A stretch of DNA of 64,000 nucleotides from assembly GCA_902589345.1 (NCBI GenBank), contig CACISU010000002.1, forward strand, positions 62,001-126,000, read 5' to 3'. A program made the translations under genes and the position numbers. This document shows positions 50,831-59,537 of this stretch, one piece after another (the stretch's first letter is position 1; each line of letters opens with the position of its first letter). The notes beneath the pieces were generated by a model, which saw nothing but the letters and a program-made list of their open reading frames with translations, had not been told where the DNA came from and did not search any database. Origin of the DNA: an uncultured Pelagibacteraceae bacterium. GTDB lineage: Bacteria > Pseudomonadota > Alphaproteobacteria > Pelagibacterales > Pelagibacteraceae.

Positions 50831-51776
50831 AAATTTAGTTAAACTTTCAGGTGATGCATCATTTAGAAAATTTTATAGAATTAAAAACAAAAGATCAATA
50901 TTAGTATTTTCTGAAAAAGAAAAAAAAAATAATTTACTTATTTATGATGCAGTTAATAGATTGCTTTTAAAAAATAAAATTAATGCTCCAAAACTTATAA
51001 AACAAAATTATAAAAAAAATTCAATTGAAATTGAAGATTTAGGAGATCAATCAGTATTTGATAGATTAATAAAAAATAAAAATAATAAAATTAATTTATA
51101 TTTTAAAGTAATTTCTATTTTATCTAAATTACAAAAAATTAAGAAAAAAAAAATAATTACCTTTAAAAAAAATAGTTATTTAATTCCAAAATATACAAAT
51201 AAAATGCTTTATAAAGAAAGTAAATTATTTCTAGATTGGTATGTTCCTAATATAATAAAAAAAAATAATAGAAAAATTATAAATAAAAAAATTATAAAAA
51301 TTATAAAGAAACTTATAAGTAATTTAAAAAATAAAAAAAAAGTTTTTGTTCATCGAGACTTTCATGTTTCAAATATGATGTACTTTAAAAATATGATTTT
51401 TTTGATTGACAGCCAAGATGCGGTATACGGAAATAATGCATATGATCTTGCCTCATTGATAGATGATGTAAGAATTAAAACAACGAACAGGGAGAAGGAA
51501 AAAATATTTTTAAAATATACAAAAATGAATACATCAATTAATTTAGATGATTTTAGAAATGATTTTGAAATATTGTCTGTTTTAAGAAATCTTAAAATTA
51601 TAGGAATATTTACAAGATTATCGGTTAGAGATAAAAAAAATAAATATTTAAAGTTGATACCCTATGCTTGGAAACTTATAGAACAAAGATTAAAAAAAAA
51701 TCCTAATTTTTATGATTTAAAAGAGGTTTTAAGAAAATATTTTTCAAACAGAGTTAGAAAAAAATATGAAAATTAA
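50817..51776 (+). CDS. amgK: Aminoglycoside-phosphotransferase-family sugar kinase, AmgK-like
   Basis: Likely anomeric kinase for N-acetylmuramate/N-acetylglucosamine in cell-wall recycling. The kinase core is visible: the Brenner-type motif FVHRDFHVSNMMYF with the catalytic Asp, and the metal site FLIDSQDAVYGNNAYDLASL. It is very Lys/Ile-rich. Function is inferred from the family and from the murU gene that follows with an 11-bp overlap. The order tsaE-amgK-murU is common in alphaproteobacteria. Confidence 0.83.
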   Translation: MNLNKNLVKLSGDASFRKFYRIKNKRSILVFSEKEKKNNLLIYDAVNRLLLKNKINAPKLIKQNYKKNSIEIEDLGDQSVFDRLIKNKNNKINLYFKVISILSKLQKIKKKKIITFKKNSYLIPKYTNKMLYKESKLFLDWYVPNIIKKNNRKIINKKIIKIIKKLISNLKNKKKVFVHRDFHVSNMMYFKNMIFLIDSQDAVYGNNAYDLASLIDDVRIKTTNREKEKIFLKYTKMNTSINLDDFRNDFEILSVLRNLKIIGIFTRLSVRDKKNKYLKLIPYAWKLIEQRLKKNPNFYDLKEVLRKYFSNRVRKKYEN

Positions 51777-52458
51777 AACAGCTTTAATACTATGTGCAGG
51801 TTATGGAGTTAGATTAAATCCTATTACTCTTAAAACACCTAAACCTCTTATTGAGATAAATAATTTTACATTGTTGGATAATACATTGAATATAATAGAG
51901 TATTTAGGTATTAAAAAAATAAAGATAAACACTTTTTATTTACAAGACCAAATTATAAATTTTATTTACAATCATCGTCTTAAAAGTTGTATTGAAATCA
52001 TCAAAGATGGAGATAAAATTTTAGATACAGGAGGTGGAATCTTCAATCTTATAAAATCATCAAATGAAAAAGATTTTATTGTTTTTAATCCGGATACGAT
52101 TTGGGATAAAAATTATCTAGATATAATAAATGAAATGGAAGAATTTTATAATAATAAAAATATTCAAAATTTATTAATGGTAGTAAATAAATCAAGAAGT
52201 TTTGACACCAGATTCAAAGGTGATTTCGAACTTAACAAAAATAAGTTAAATAAATCAAAAATAAATAATTATATTTATACAGGCTGTCAAATTTTAAATA
52301 AAAATCTATTTAAAGAAATAAAAGACTCATCATTTTCAATTTCTAAAATCTGGGAAAACCAACTTGAACAAAATTTGTTATATGGATATGAAAGTAAAGC
52401 AAATTTTATTCACCTCACAGATTTAGAAATTTATAATAAGTTGTCAAAAAGCAATTAA
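51766..52458 (+). CDS. murU: N-acetylmuramate-1-phosphate uridylyltransferase-like nucleotidyltransferase
   Basis: Sugar-phosphate nucleotidyltransferase, probably making UDP-MurNAc from MurNAc-1-phosphate. The N-terminal signature ILCAGYGVRLNPITLKTPKP binds the nucleotide, and FNPDTIW holds the metal-binding Asp. The 230 residues match MurU. With amgK it forms the anabolic-recycling route that bypasses MurA, which fits the AmpG-type permease elsewhere in the window. The 3' end overlaps the convergent gpmA by 15 bp. Confidence 0.85.
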   Translation: MKIKTALILCAGYGVRLNPITLKTPKPLIEINNFTLLDNTLNIIEYLGIKKIKINTFYLQDQIINFIYNHRLKSCIEIIKDGDKILDTGGGIFNLIKSSNEKDFIVFNPDTIWDKNYLDIINEMEEFYNNKNIQNLLMVVNKSRSFDTRFKGDFELNKNKLNKSKINNYIYTGCQILNKNLFKEIKDSSFSISKIWENQLEQNLLYGYESKANFIHLTDLEIYNKLSKSN

Positions 52459-53163
52459 ATCTTTTGCCCTTTCTCGATCTAGATATTTACAATTTTTAAT
52501 CTTAATATTATTATCAAACTCTATACATAAGGGATTTCCTGTTGGTATCTCTAATTTTGAAATTTGATCATCTTTTAAATTAAACAAATACTTGCAGATT
52601 GCTCTGAGTGAGTTTCCATGCGCAGATACGAGAATATTTTTTTTTTTAACTAACTTAGTTAATATTTCTTTTTTAAAATAAGGAAAAACTCTATCATAAG
52701 TGTCTTTTAAAGATTCAGTGTCAGGCATATTTTGGCGAGGTACATTTTTATACGTCTCTATATTTATAGGATGATAAGGATTATTTTTACTCAAAGGTTC
52801 GGGTGCTATATTCCATGATCTCCTAAATTCATGTACTCTTTTTTCACCCAATTTTTTTTTCATCTCATCTTTATTTAGACCTGTTAACGATCCGTAGTGT
52901 CTTTCATTCAGCTGCCATGCCTTAATTATTTCTATATCTTTAATTCTCATTGTATTTAAAATTAAATTTAAAGTATTTATTGCTCTTTTCTGATAAGAGG
53001 TAAAATAAAAGTCAATTTTTAAGCCTTTTTCTTTTATTAATTCCCCTGATTTACACGCCTCTAACTTTCCTTTTGGTGCAAGATCTACGTCAACCCAGCC
53101 AGTAAATCTATTTTCTAAATTCCACTCACTTTGACCATGTCTAATTAATATTAAATGACTCAT
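52444..53163 (-). CDS. gpmA: 2,3-bisphosphoglycerate-dependent phosphoglycerate mutase
   Basis: Interconverts 3- and 2-phosphoglycerate. The phospho-His is in LILIRHGQSEWNLENRFTGW, followed by LNERHYGSLTGLNK, the NMPDTESLKDTYDRV segment, and the second His in VSAHGNSLRAICKYL. The 239 residues fit the dPGM class. Confidence 0.95.
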   Translation of the reverse strand: MSHLILIRHGQSEWNLENRFTGWVDVDLAPKGKLEACKSGELIKEKGLKIDFYFTSYQKRAINTLNLILNTMRIKDIEIIKAWQLNERHYGSLTGLNKDEMKKKLGEKRVHEFRRSWNIAPEPLSKNNPYHPINIETYKNVPRQNMPDTESLKDTYDRVFPYFKKEILTKLVKKKNILVSAHGNSLRAICKYLFNLKDDQISKLEIPTGNPLCIEFDNNIKIKNCKYLDRERAKDLIAF

Positions 53164-53170
53164 GGTAATG

Positions 53171-53199
53171 ATACTACATATATAATTTTATTCTAACAA
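53171..53199 (-). promoter_or_regulatory. Possible promoter of gpmA
   Basis: On the minus strand: TTGTTA (53199-53194), a 17-bp spacer, TAGTAT (53176-53171), 7 bp before the gpmA ATG. Both boxes are imperfect, and other AT-rich alternatives exist in the 126-bp gap. Confidence 0.35.
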
Positions 53200-53289
53200 G
53201 AGCATTTCAATTAAAGGGTATGTTTGGTAATATTCTTTGTATATTGTTATTAGGATTAATGTTAAAAGTTATAAATTTTTGGAGATAAA

Positions 53290-53598
53290 ATGAATTCATT
53301 TGATGAAAGAGAAAAAGGTTTTGAAAAAAAATTTGCTCATGATGAAGAATTGCAATTTAAAGTAAGTGCAAAAAAAAATAAATATATCGCCCAATGGGTA
53401 GCACAAATTCTAGGATATAATTCTGATCAAGAAAAAGAATATATACAAGCAGTTATAAAAGCAGACTTCGCAGAATCAGGAGATGAAGATGTTTTCAGAA
53501 AAGTAAAGGCAGATTTAGAAAACCATAATATACCAGATAATGAAATCAGAAAAAAAATGGACGAGCTTAATGAAAAAGCTAAATCTGATTTTAAGTAG
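53290..53598 (+). CDS. ATP synthase inhibitor subunit zeta (DUF1476)
   Basis: Small soluble protein of the alphaproteobacterial zeta family, which binds F1 and blocks ATP hydrolysis. The N-terminal inhibitory segment SFDEREKGFEKKFAHDEEL and the four-helix body (NKYIAQWVAQILGY, ADFAESGDEDVFRKVKADL) match DUF1476 well. The 102 residues are typical. SD GGAG (53281-53284) lies 5 bases before the ATG. It is far from atpHAGDC in this window. The lipoprotein gene that follows begins inside its last codons. Confidence 0.92.
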   Translation: MNSFDEREKGFEKKFAHDEELQFKVSAKKNKYIAQWVAQILGYNSDQEKEYIQAVIKADFAESGDEDVFRKVKADLENHNIPDNEIRKKMDELNEKAKSDFK

Positions 53599-54169
53599 TT
53601 TTGTAATTTTATTAATTTCAGCATGTTCATCTATACCCAAAAATACTGCCGATGGCTGTTCAATATTTTCTGAAAGATATCTTTGGTACAAGCATGCAAA
53701 AAAAACTGAACAAAAATGGGGAACACCTATTTATATTCAACTTGCATTTATCAAGATGGAGTCCGATTTTGATTGGTTGGCAAAACCAAAAAGAAAAAAA
53801 ATTTTTAAAGTAATTCCATATAAAAGACCTTCAAGTTCTTTTGGCTATTCTCAAGCAGTGAAAGGCACATGGAAACAGTATAAAAAAGAAACAGGAAATA
53901 AATTTGCGACCAGAACAAGATTTAAGGATAGCGTTGACTTTATTGGGTGGTATACTAATAAAACAGAAAAGATTTTAAAAATATCTAAAAAAGATTCTTT
54001 TAAACAATATCTTGCTTATCATGAAGGATGGGGAAATTTTAAAAATTATAAAAATAATCAAAAAGTAATTTTAATAGCTAAAAAAGTTCAAAGACAATCT
54101 GATAAGTATAAAAAACAACTTGCAGGATGTAAAAAATCTTTAAATAGAAAAAAATATATTATTTATTAA
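53570..54169 (+). CDS. SLT-like lipoprotein, probable lytic transglycosylase
   Basis: Putative outer-membrane murein-cleaving lipoprotein. The chosen ATG at 53570 gives a clean signal (MKKLNLILSSFVILLISAC) with the lipobox ISAC at residue 19; the longer form from 53540 would place ten polar residues before it. The SLT fold is suggested by IQLAFIKMESDFDW with a likely catalytic Glu, SSFGYSQAVKGTWK (compare the GLMQ region) and LAYHEGWGNF. The domain is divergent, so enzyme activity is inferred. It overlaps the zeta gene by 29 bp and the RND gene by 4 bp. Confidence 0.78.
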   Translation: MKKLNLILSSFVILLISACSSIPKNTADGCSIFSERYLWYKHAKKTEQKWGTPIYIQLAFIKMESDFDWLAKPKRKKIFKVIPYKRPSSSFGYSQAVKGTWKQYKKETGNKFATRTRFKDSVDFIGWYTNKTEKILKISKKDSFKQYLAYHEGWGNFKNYKNNQKVILIAKKVQRQSDKYKKQLAGCKKSLNRKKYIIY

Positions 54170-57100
54170 CGAAGTTGCTTTTTTAACTCAATATCTATTG
54201 CGTCAATTCTTTTAGTATTTTTCGCTAGAATTAAATACATTGTGGGTGTTACATAGAGAGTAAAGAAGGTAGATATTATCATTCCACCAAGAATAGTTGA
54301 GCCAACTGCAAGTCTTGAACCTTCTCCGGCTCCTGGGCCGATATTACCAATCACAAGTGGCATCATTGCAATCATTGTGCTTATAGATGTCATTATAATC
54401 GGCCTAAATCTAAGTTCGCATGATTCTTTTACAGCATTTTCAATATTTTTTCCTGCGGTCCTAAGTTGGTTTGCATAATCTACAATTAAAATACTATTTT
54501 TTGTAGATATACCTATAAGGATAACCAGTGCAATCTGTGAAAAAATATTTATTGAGCTATTTAAAAATAATATAAAAACTAAACCTCCAAATACTGCAAG
54601 CGGTACAGTTAAAATAATTATAAATGGATGGATAAAAGAATTAAAAGTTGCAGCCATCACTAGATATGCAGTTAATAATGCTAATGCAAAAATTATATAT
54701 AGTTCATTGCTAGTTTCCTTAAGTTCTTCAGATTTACCCTTCCAAGTAATTTGTTTATCAGGTGCAGCTTTGGCCATTGTTTTTTCCAAGTATTTAATTG
54801 CTTCAGCCAATGTATAATTTTCACTTATATTTGCAGAAATAGTTACCGCTCTTTGCCTATTGTATCTTGATAATTTATTTGCAGATCCTTCCTCTTTAAA
54901 ATCTACTAAATTTGCCAAAGAAATTAAATTTCCACTTGTTTCTGATCTTACATATATTTTACTAAGACTTTCTTTATCTCTTCTATCTTTAAGATATTGT
55001 TGAAGAATAATTGGATATTCTTTTCCAAGTTTATTAAACTTAGTGACAGTTTTTCCTCCATATAAAGTTTCTAACGTTTGACCTATTGATTTTGTTGAAA
55101 TACCCAAATCTTTTGCTTTATTTTTATTTATGATTAATTTTACTTCAGGCTTGTTTCTTGTGTAATCTGACTCAATTCTAGACAAATTTTTATTCTTATA
55201 CATCATCCCAATTACTCTTGATTGAAGCATTTCTAATTCTTCATACGTATTTCCATAGATAACCATTTGAACTGGCTTATTATAATTTGAAACCCGAATT
55301 GCTTGTGGAGAAATTGGAAATGCTAAAGTTTGAGGAACTGTAACTATTTTTCCAATAGCTTTTCTCATAATTGCCTGTGAATTTTCTTTTCTTTCTTTCC
55401 AGTGGTCCAATAAAGAAATTATCAAGAAGCTATTTTCTGATCCAAATCCAGGAACAATCATTAAAAATTTTTTATATGGACTTCCTTCATCTTTTAAAAG
55501 TGGGATGAGTCTTTTTTCAACATCTTCCGCTCTATCTTGGGTATATTGAAACGAGCTACCTTCATCAGTAAATCCAATAACTAAATATGCGCCTCTATCT
55601 TCCATAGGCAGAAGTTCTTTCTTTGAAAAATTATATAATAAAGCCGATCCAATAATCATAAAAATTACAAAACCAATAATAGTTTTTTTCTTATCTAACC
55701 AATACCTAAGTGTATCTGTATAAAAATTTAGAAAACCTTTAAAAAATATATTAAATTTCACAACAAAAAAATTTGTTTTTTGTTTTTTATTTAAGAACTT
55801 ACTACCGAGCATTGGTGAAAGTGTTAAAGCTACAAATGAAGAAACAACAATTGCAAACGAGAGAGCAATTGCAGTTTCTCTAAATAAAGTTCCTGCTATA
55901 CCCTCAATGAATATAAGTGGTAAAAAAACAGCAACTAAAATTAATGTTGTTGCTATAATAGCAAAGGTTATTTGTTTTGATCCTTTGTAAGCTGCAATCA
56001 AAGGGTTCTCGCCATTTTCTATTCTTCTGTAAATAGCATCAGTCATAATAACAGAATCATCAGTAATTATTCCAATTGCAAGAATAAAACTTAGTAAGAC
56101 AAATATATTTATTGATAAATCAAATATATAAATTCCCAAAAAAGTTGCAATTAAACTTACTGGCAAAGCTACAGCTGGAACTATGACAGCTTTAATATTT
56201 CCTAGAAATAAATAGATAATTACAACAACTAAAATAAAAGCGATAATTAAAGTTTTGTACACTTCATTAATTGCAGATCCTATATAAGTTGCTCTATTAA
56301 ATGCTATTTCGAGTTTAAGGCCCTCAGGAAGATTTTTTCTAACCTCTATAATTTTCTTTTTAATCACATTTGATAATTCAACTGTTGAAGCTCCGCTTCT
56401 TGCATAAATTCCAATTCCAACAGTTTTAAGATTTAAAGCGTCTTTACTTTGTGTTCTAAACAATGCTTTTTCCGAAACTGGTCCAAATTCAACATTTGCA
56501 ACATCAGATAACGTGACAAGGTTATTTTTATTTTTTTTAACAGGCAACTGTTTAAGTTTTTCAAGATCGCTGTATGATTTACTCAGATTTATTGTTAAAT
56601 CTATATTGTTTGATTCCAAAGTTCCTGCGGGTAAGCTAACATTTTCATTTCTGAATGCTTGTTCTACTTCTTGAATAGTTAGATTGTTTGCTGCTAACTT
56701 GATTGGATCAATCCATACTCTAACGCTTAGTTCTCTAAGTCCTCCTACTCTTATTCTTCCTACATTTTTTACACTTGAAAATTGATCTACTAAATATCTA
56801 TCAGCATAATCTCCAAGCTCCAAATCACTCCAAGTTGAAGATGATAATGCTAGCCACATTGTTGTTGTAAATCCAGCAGCTTGTTTAAGTATTTGAGGAG
56901 GGTTTGATTCTGATGGTAAATTATCTACAACTCTTGCAACCCTTTCTCTTATATCATTAGCAGCATCATCTAAATCAATTTCAGTATCGAATTCAATATT
57001 TATTGTGCTTTTTCCATTTTCAGATTTAGCATCAATATTTTTAATACCCTCGGCACCCCCTATTACCTCTTCAATTACCTGAGTAACCTCTTCGTCAACT

Positions 57101-57276
57101 ATAGGTGCTGATGCAGATTTGTAATCAACTTTTACTTGAACAACAGGAGGCTGAAGACCTGAAGGCAGTTCTCTTACAGGTAGTTTTGAAAAAACAAATA
57201 GTCCAAATACAATCAAAATCAAAGACATTACCCATGAAACTACGGGTCTTTTAATACTTAGTTCGGTTATTAACAT
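54166..57276 (-). CDS. RND-family efflux permease (HAE1-like)
   Basis: Proton-driven inner-membrane transporter of 1036 residues, full length. Twelve helices and two large periplasmic loops are visible. The relay residues appear in the helix segment AIGIITDDSVIMTDAIYRRI (paired Asp) and the late Lys region with IGISTKNSILIVDYANQL. The N-terminus ITELSIKRPVVSWVMSLIL is typical. The adaptor gene lies just upstream (4-bp gap), so the two form a pump. No outer-membrane TolC-type gene is adjacent. The substrate is unknown. Confidence 0.93.
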   Translation of the reverse strand: MLITELSIKRPVVSWVMSLILIVFGLFVFSKLPVRELPSGLQPPVVQVKVDYKSASAPIVDEEVTQVIEEVIGGAEGIKNIDAKSENGKSTINIEFDTEIDLDDAANDIRERVARVVDNLPSESNPPQILKQAAGFTTTMWLALSSSTWSDLELGDYADRYLVDQFSSVKNVGRIRVGGLRELSVRVWIDPIKLAANNLTIQEVEQAFRNENVSLPAGTLESNNIDLTINLSKSYSDLEKLKQLPVKKNKNNLVTLSDVANVEFGPVSEKALFRTQSKDALNLKTVGIGIYARSGASTVELSNVIKKKIIEVRKNLPEGLKLEIAFNRATYIGSAINEVYKTLIIAFILVVVIIYLFLGNIKAVIVPAVALPVSLIATFLGIYIFDLSINIFVLLSFILAIGIITDDSVIMTDAIYRRIENGENPLIAAYKGSKQITFAIIATTLILVAVFLPLIFIEGIAGTLFRETAIALSFAIVVSSFVALTLSPMLGSKFLNKKQKTNFFVVKFNIFFKGFLNFYTDTLRYWLDKKKTIIGFVIFMIIGSALLYNFSKKELLPMEDRGAYLVIGFTDEGSSFQYTQDRAEDVEKRLIPLLKDEGSPYKKFLMIVPGFGSENSFLIISLLDHWKERKENSQAIMRKAIGKIVTVPQTLAFPISPQAIRVSNYNKPVQMVIYGNTYEELEMLQSRVIGMMYKNKNLSRIESDYTRNKPEVKLIINKNKAKDLGISTKSIGQTLETLYGGKTVTKFNKLGKEYPIILQQYLKDRRDKESLSKIYVRSETSGNLISLANLVDFKEEGSANKLSRYNRQRAVTISANISENYTLAEAIKYLEKTMAKAAPDKQITWKGKSEELKETSNELYIIFALALLTAYLVMAATFNSFIHPFIIILTVPLAVFGGLVFILFLNSSINIFSQIALVILIGISTKNSILIVDYANQLRTAGKNIENAVKESCELRFRPIIMTSISTMIAMMPLVIGNIGPGAGEGSRLAVGSTILGGMIISTFFTLYVTPTMYLILAKNTKRIDAIDIELKKQLR

Positions 57277-57280
57277 TTAT

Positions 57281-58237
57281 TTATGTATTTTTTTTATCTT
57301 TTAAATTCCATACGTGGTTATCGAATAGATTAAATTTTTTTTTAAAACTGTACCCACTCTTTGTTGTACCATTTTCTATGGGTTTGATTTTTCCTCTAGG
57401 TCTAACTTTTTTCAATCCCTCCGCTACTATAGTGTCACCAATTTCAAGGCCTGATAAAACCTCTACATTTCCTTGATTTCTTGAACCAATAATAATTTCT
57501 ATTTTGTTAGCTATATTTTCTTTTGATACTTTATAAACATATGATTTGTTTCCTTCCAAAATGACACTAGTATCAGGGATACTTAGAGATTTTCTTTTAT
57601 TAAAATTAACAACAACTTCTAATAAAGAACCAGGAATTAATTCGAAATTGTTATTACTAATTTTTATTCTAGTTAATAAACTTCTAGTTTCTGCATTTAT
57701 TCTACTTGATACAGCGTCAACTGTTCCCTCGTAAGTTTTGTTTTTATATCCAGCGAATTTTGCATTAATAGTTAGGCCTTTCTTAACAACTGAAGCAAAT
57801 GTTTCTGGAATTTTAATATCTGAATAAATTACAGAACTATCATCTAAAGTTATAATTATTGAATTTTCTGATCCCAAGATGTCCTCTGTTAATCCTCTAT
57901 AGCCAAGTATACCGTCGAAAGGGGCAATTATATTTTTATCTTTAAGTTTTACAATTATATCTCCCTTTTTTACGTATTCTTGCAAATTCAATTCAGATTT
58001 TAAATTATCTTTTTTAATTCTAAATGACTCTGTTCTTTTAGAAACTGCTGTTCCAAAACTTTCAATCTTCTCAAAAAATTCTTTTTCAACTACTTTTGTA
58101 ATAATAATACCAGGCGGAGGCCTTTTACCAAATTTTTTTGCAAAATGTGCACCAATCATTGTTCTAGCAATAATTACACCTGCTATTATTAAAAAGAAGA
58201 TTATTATTATTGTTGTAATTTTTGTTGATCTTTTCAT
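57281..58237 (-). CDS. RND periplasmic adaptor, short form without alpha-hairpin
   Basis: Membrane-fusion protein of the RND pump. It has an N-terminal membrane anchor (about residues 7-27) and a lipoyl domain whose first half ends in EYVKKGDIIVKL (residues 88-98). The second half begins only a few residues later with NIIAPFDGILGYRG (102-115). The alpha-helical hairpin of 60-100 residues that normally separates these halves and reaches TolC is missing. The beta-barrel and membrane-proximal domains follow (IPGSLLEVVVNFNKRKSLSIPDTSV and VLSGLEIGDTIVAEGLKKVRPR in parts). Total length is 318 residues. Confidence 0.9.
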   Translation of the reverse strand: MKRSTKITTIIIIFFLIIAGVIIARTMIGAHFAKKFGKRPPPGIIITKVVEKEFFEKIESFGTAVSKRTESFRIKKDNLKSELNLQEYVKKGDIIVKLKDKNIIAPFDGILGYRGLTEDILGSENSIIITLDDSSVIYSDIKIPETFASVVKKGLTINAKFAGYKNKTYEGTVDAVSSRINAETRSLLTRIKISNNNFELIPGSLLEVVVNFNKRKSLSIPDTSVILEGNKSYVYKVSKENIANKIEIIIGSRNQGNVEVLSGLEIGDTIVAEGLKKVRPRGKIKPIENGTTKSGYSFKKKFNLFDNHVWNLKDKKNT

Positions 58238-58239
58238 TA

Positions 58240-59058
58240 TTATTTTAACCTACCATACTCTGCCCACGAGCCATCATAAATTATAGGCAAATATTTATCA
58301 TTAATAATAGAATAAGCTAGACCCAAAACTGCTGCAGTTATTCCAGAACCACAAGAAAAAACTACATTATTTTCGTTTTTAATTCCTATTTTTTCAAATT
58401 TTTGCTTTATGATATTTTTTTCTAAAAAAGTTTTTTCTTCTAAATTAATTAATTCTGTAAAGGGTAAACAATAAGAATTTTCAATTGAACCACTTCTTAG
58501 ATTTGCTCTAGGTTCTTTTTCTAATCCTAAAAATCTTCTTTTATTTCTAGCATCAATAACCTTGTACTTTTTATTAAGTATATTTTCATCTATCTCATTC
58601 TTTGATTTAACCAAATTAGATATTTTTTTAGCTTTATAAGATTTTTTTGTATTTATAGATGTTTCATTTGTTGTTTCTCTTTTTTCTTTATTCCATTTTG
58701 ATAAACCACCATTTAAAATTGAAACTAAATTTGGTTTATGACCAAAAAAAATAAATGTATACCAACATCTGCATGAGCTTATAACATCCGAGTTATCATA
58801 GATTATAACTCTATCTTTATTTGATATTCCTAAATTAGAAACAATTTCTGACCATCTTTCTTCACTAGGCAACATATGTGGTAGATCAGTTTCTTTATTT
58901 GAAAACTCATCTATATCAAAAAATATAGAATTTTTTATATGTTCTTTTCTATATTCTTTAAATGCATTTCTATTAGTATTAGGCATATGCCATGTTGAAT
59001 CTAAAATTTTAACCCTATCTAAATTTTTTTCCAACCAACTTGTTGATACTAGTGACAT
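58240..59058 (-). CDS. sseA: 3-mercaptopyruvate/thiosulfate sulfurtransferase
   Basis: Two-domain rhodanese enzyme. The N-terminal inactive domain has ILDSTWHMPNTNRNAFKEY and SSCRCWYTFIFFGH. The active domain carries the catalytic Cys loop FSCGSGITAAVLGLAY, whose CGSGxTA sequence is that of mercaptopyruvate sulfurtransferases and not of thiosulfate rhodaneses. The 272 residues are normal. It lies 1 bp after msrA and 2 bp before the adaptor gene, so these four genes may be co-transcribed. Confidence 0.92.
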   Translation of the reverse strand: MSLVSTSWLEKNLDRVKILDSTWHMPNTNRNAFKEYRKEHIKNSIFFDIDEFSNKETDLPHMLPSEERWSEIVSNLGISNKDRVIIYDNSDVISSCRCWYTFIFFGHKPNLVSILNGGLSKWNKEKRETTNETSINTKKSYKAKKISNLVKSKNEIDENILNKKYKVIDARNKRRFLGLEKEPRANLRSGSIENSYCLPFTELINLEEKTFLEKNIIKQKFEKIGIKNENNVVFSCGSGITAAVLGLAYSIINDKYLPIIYDGSWAEYGRLK

Positions 59059-59059
59059 T

Positions 59060-59503
59060 CTATCTTTTTTCTAAATATTTTTGATGATATTCCTCAGCTA
59101 CAGAGTAATTTTTTATTTTAGAAATTTTTGTTACGATTTTACCTAAAAATTTTTTATTATTTTTTTCCAAAATCGATTCTGCTATTTTTTTTTGATTATC
59201 ATCTAAATAAAATATTTCACTTCTATATTGTGTTCCAATGTCAGGACCTTGGAAATTTAAAGATGTAGGATCATGAATTTCAAAAAAATAATTTAAAATT
59301 TCACTATAAGATATTTGACTTGAGTCAAATTCCAATTTAACTACCTCGGCATGATTTGTATTACCAGTGCAAACTTCTTCGTAAGTAGTATTTTCTGTAT
59401 TGCCTCCACAATAACCAACTTCAGTTTTTGAAACACCTTTAAGTTTGCTAAATTTAATTTCGGGACTCCAAAAACATCCACAAGCTAAAATTGCTATTTC
59501 CAT
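59060..59503 (-). CDS. msrA: Peptide-methionine (S)-S-oxide reductase
   Basis: Repairs oxidised methionine. The catalytic Cys is in ILACGCFWSPEIKF, followed by VGYCGGNTENTTYEEVCTG and the HDPTSLNFQGPDIGTQYRS signature; the C-terminus ends YHQKYLEKR. At 147 residues it is a minimal MsrA, without the extra C-terminal resolving Cys residues of longer forms. Confidence 0.94.
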   Translation of the reverse strand: MEIAILACGCFWSPEIKFSKLKGVSKTEVGYCGGNTENTTYEEVCTGNTNHAEVVKLEFDSSQISYSEILNYFFEIHDPTSLNFQGPDIGTQYRSEIFYLDDNQKKIAESILEKNNKKFLGKIVTKISKIKNYSVAEEYHQKYLEKR

Positions 59504-59537
59504 TGATTAAAATTTTAATTAATCTAAAGTTATTCTT

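Noticed and set aside
53540-53569. Longer N-terminus for the SLT-like lipoprotein
   Set aside because: It would put ten polar residues in front of a clean lipoprotein signal peptide, so the inner ATG at 53570 was chosen.
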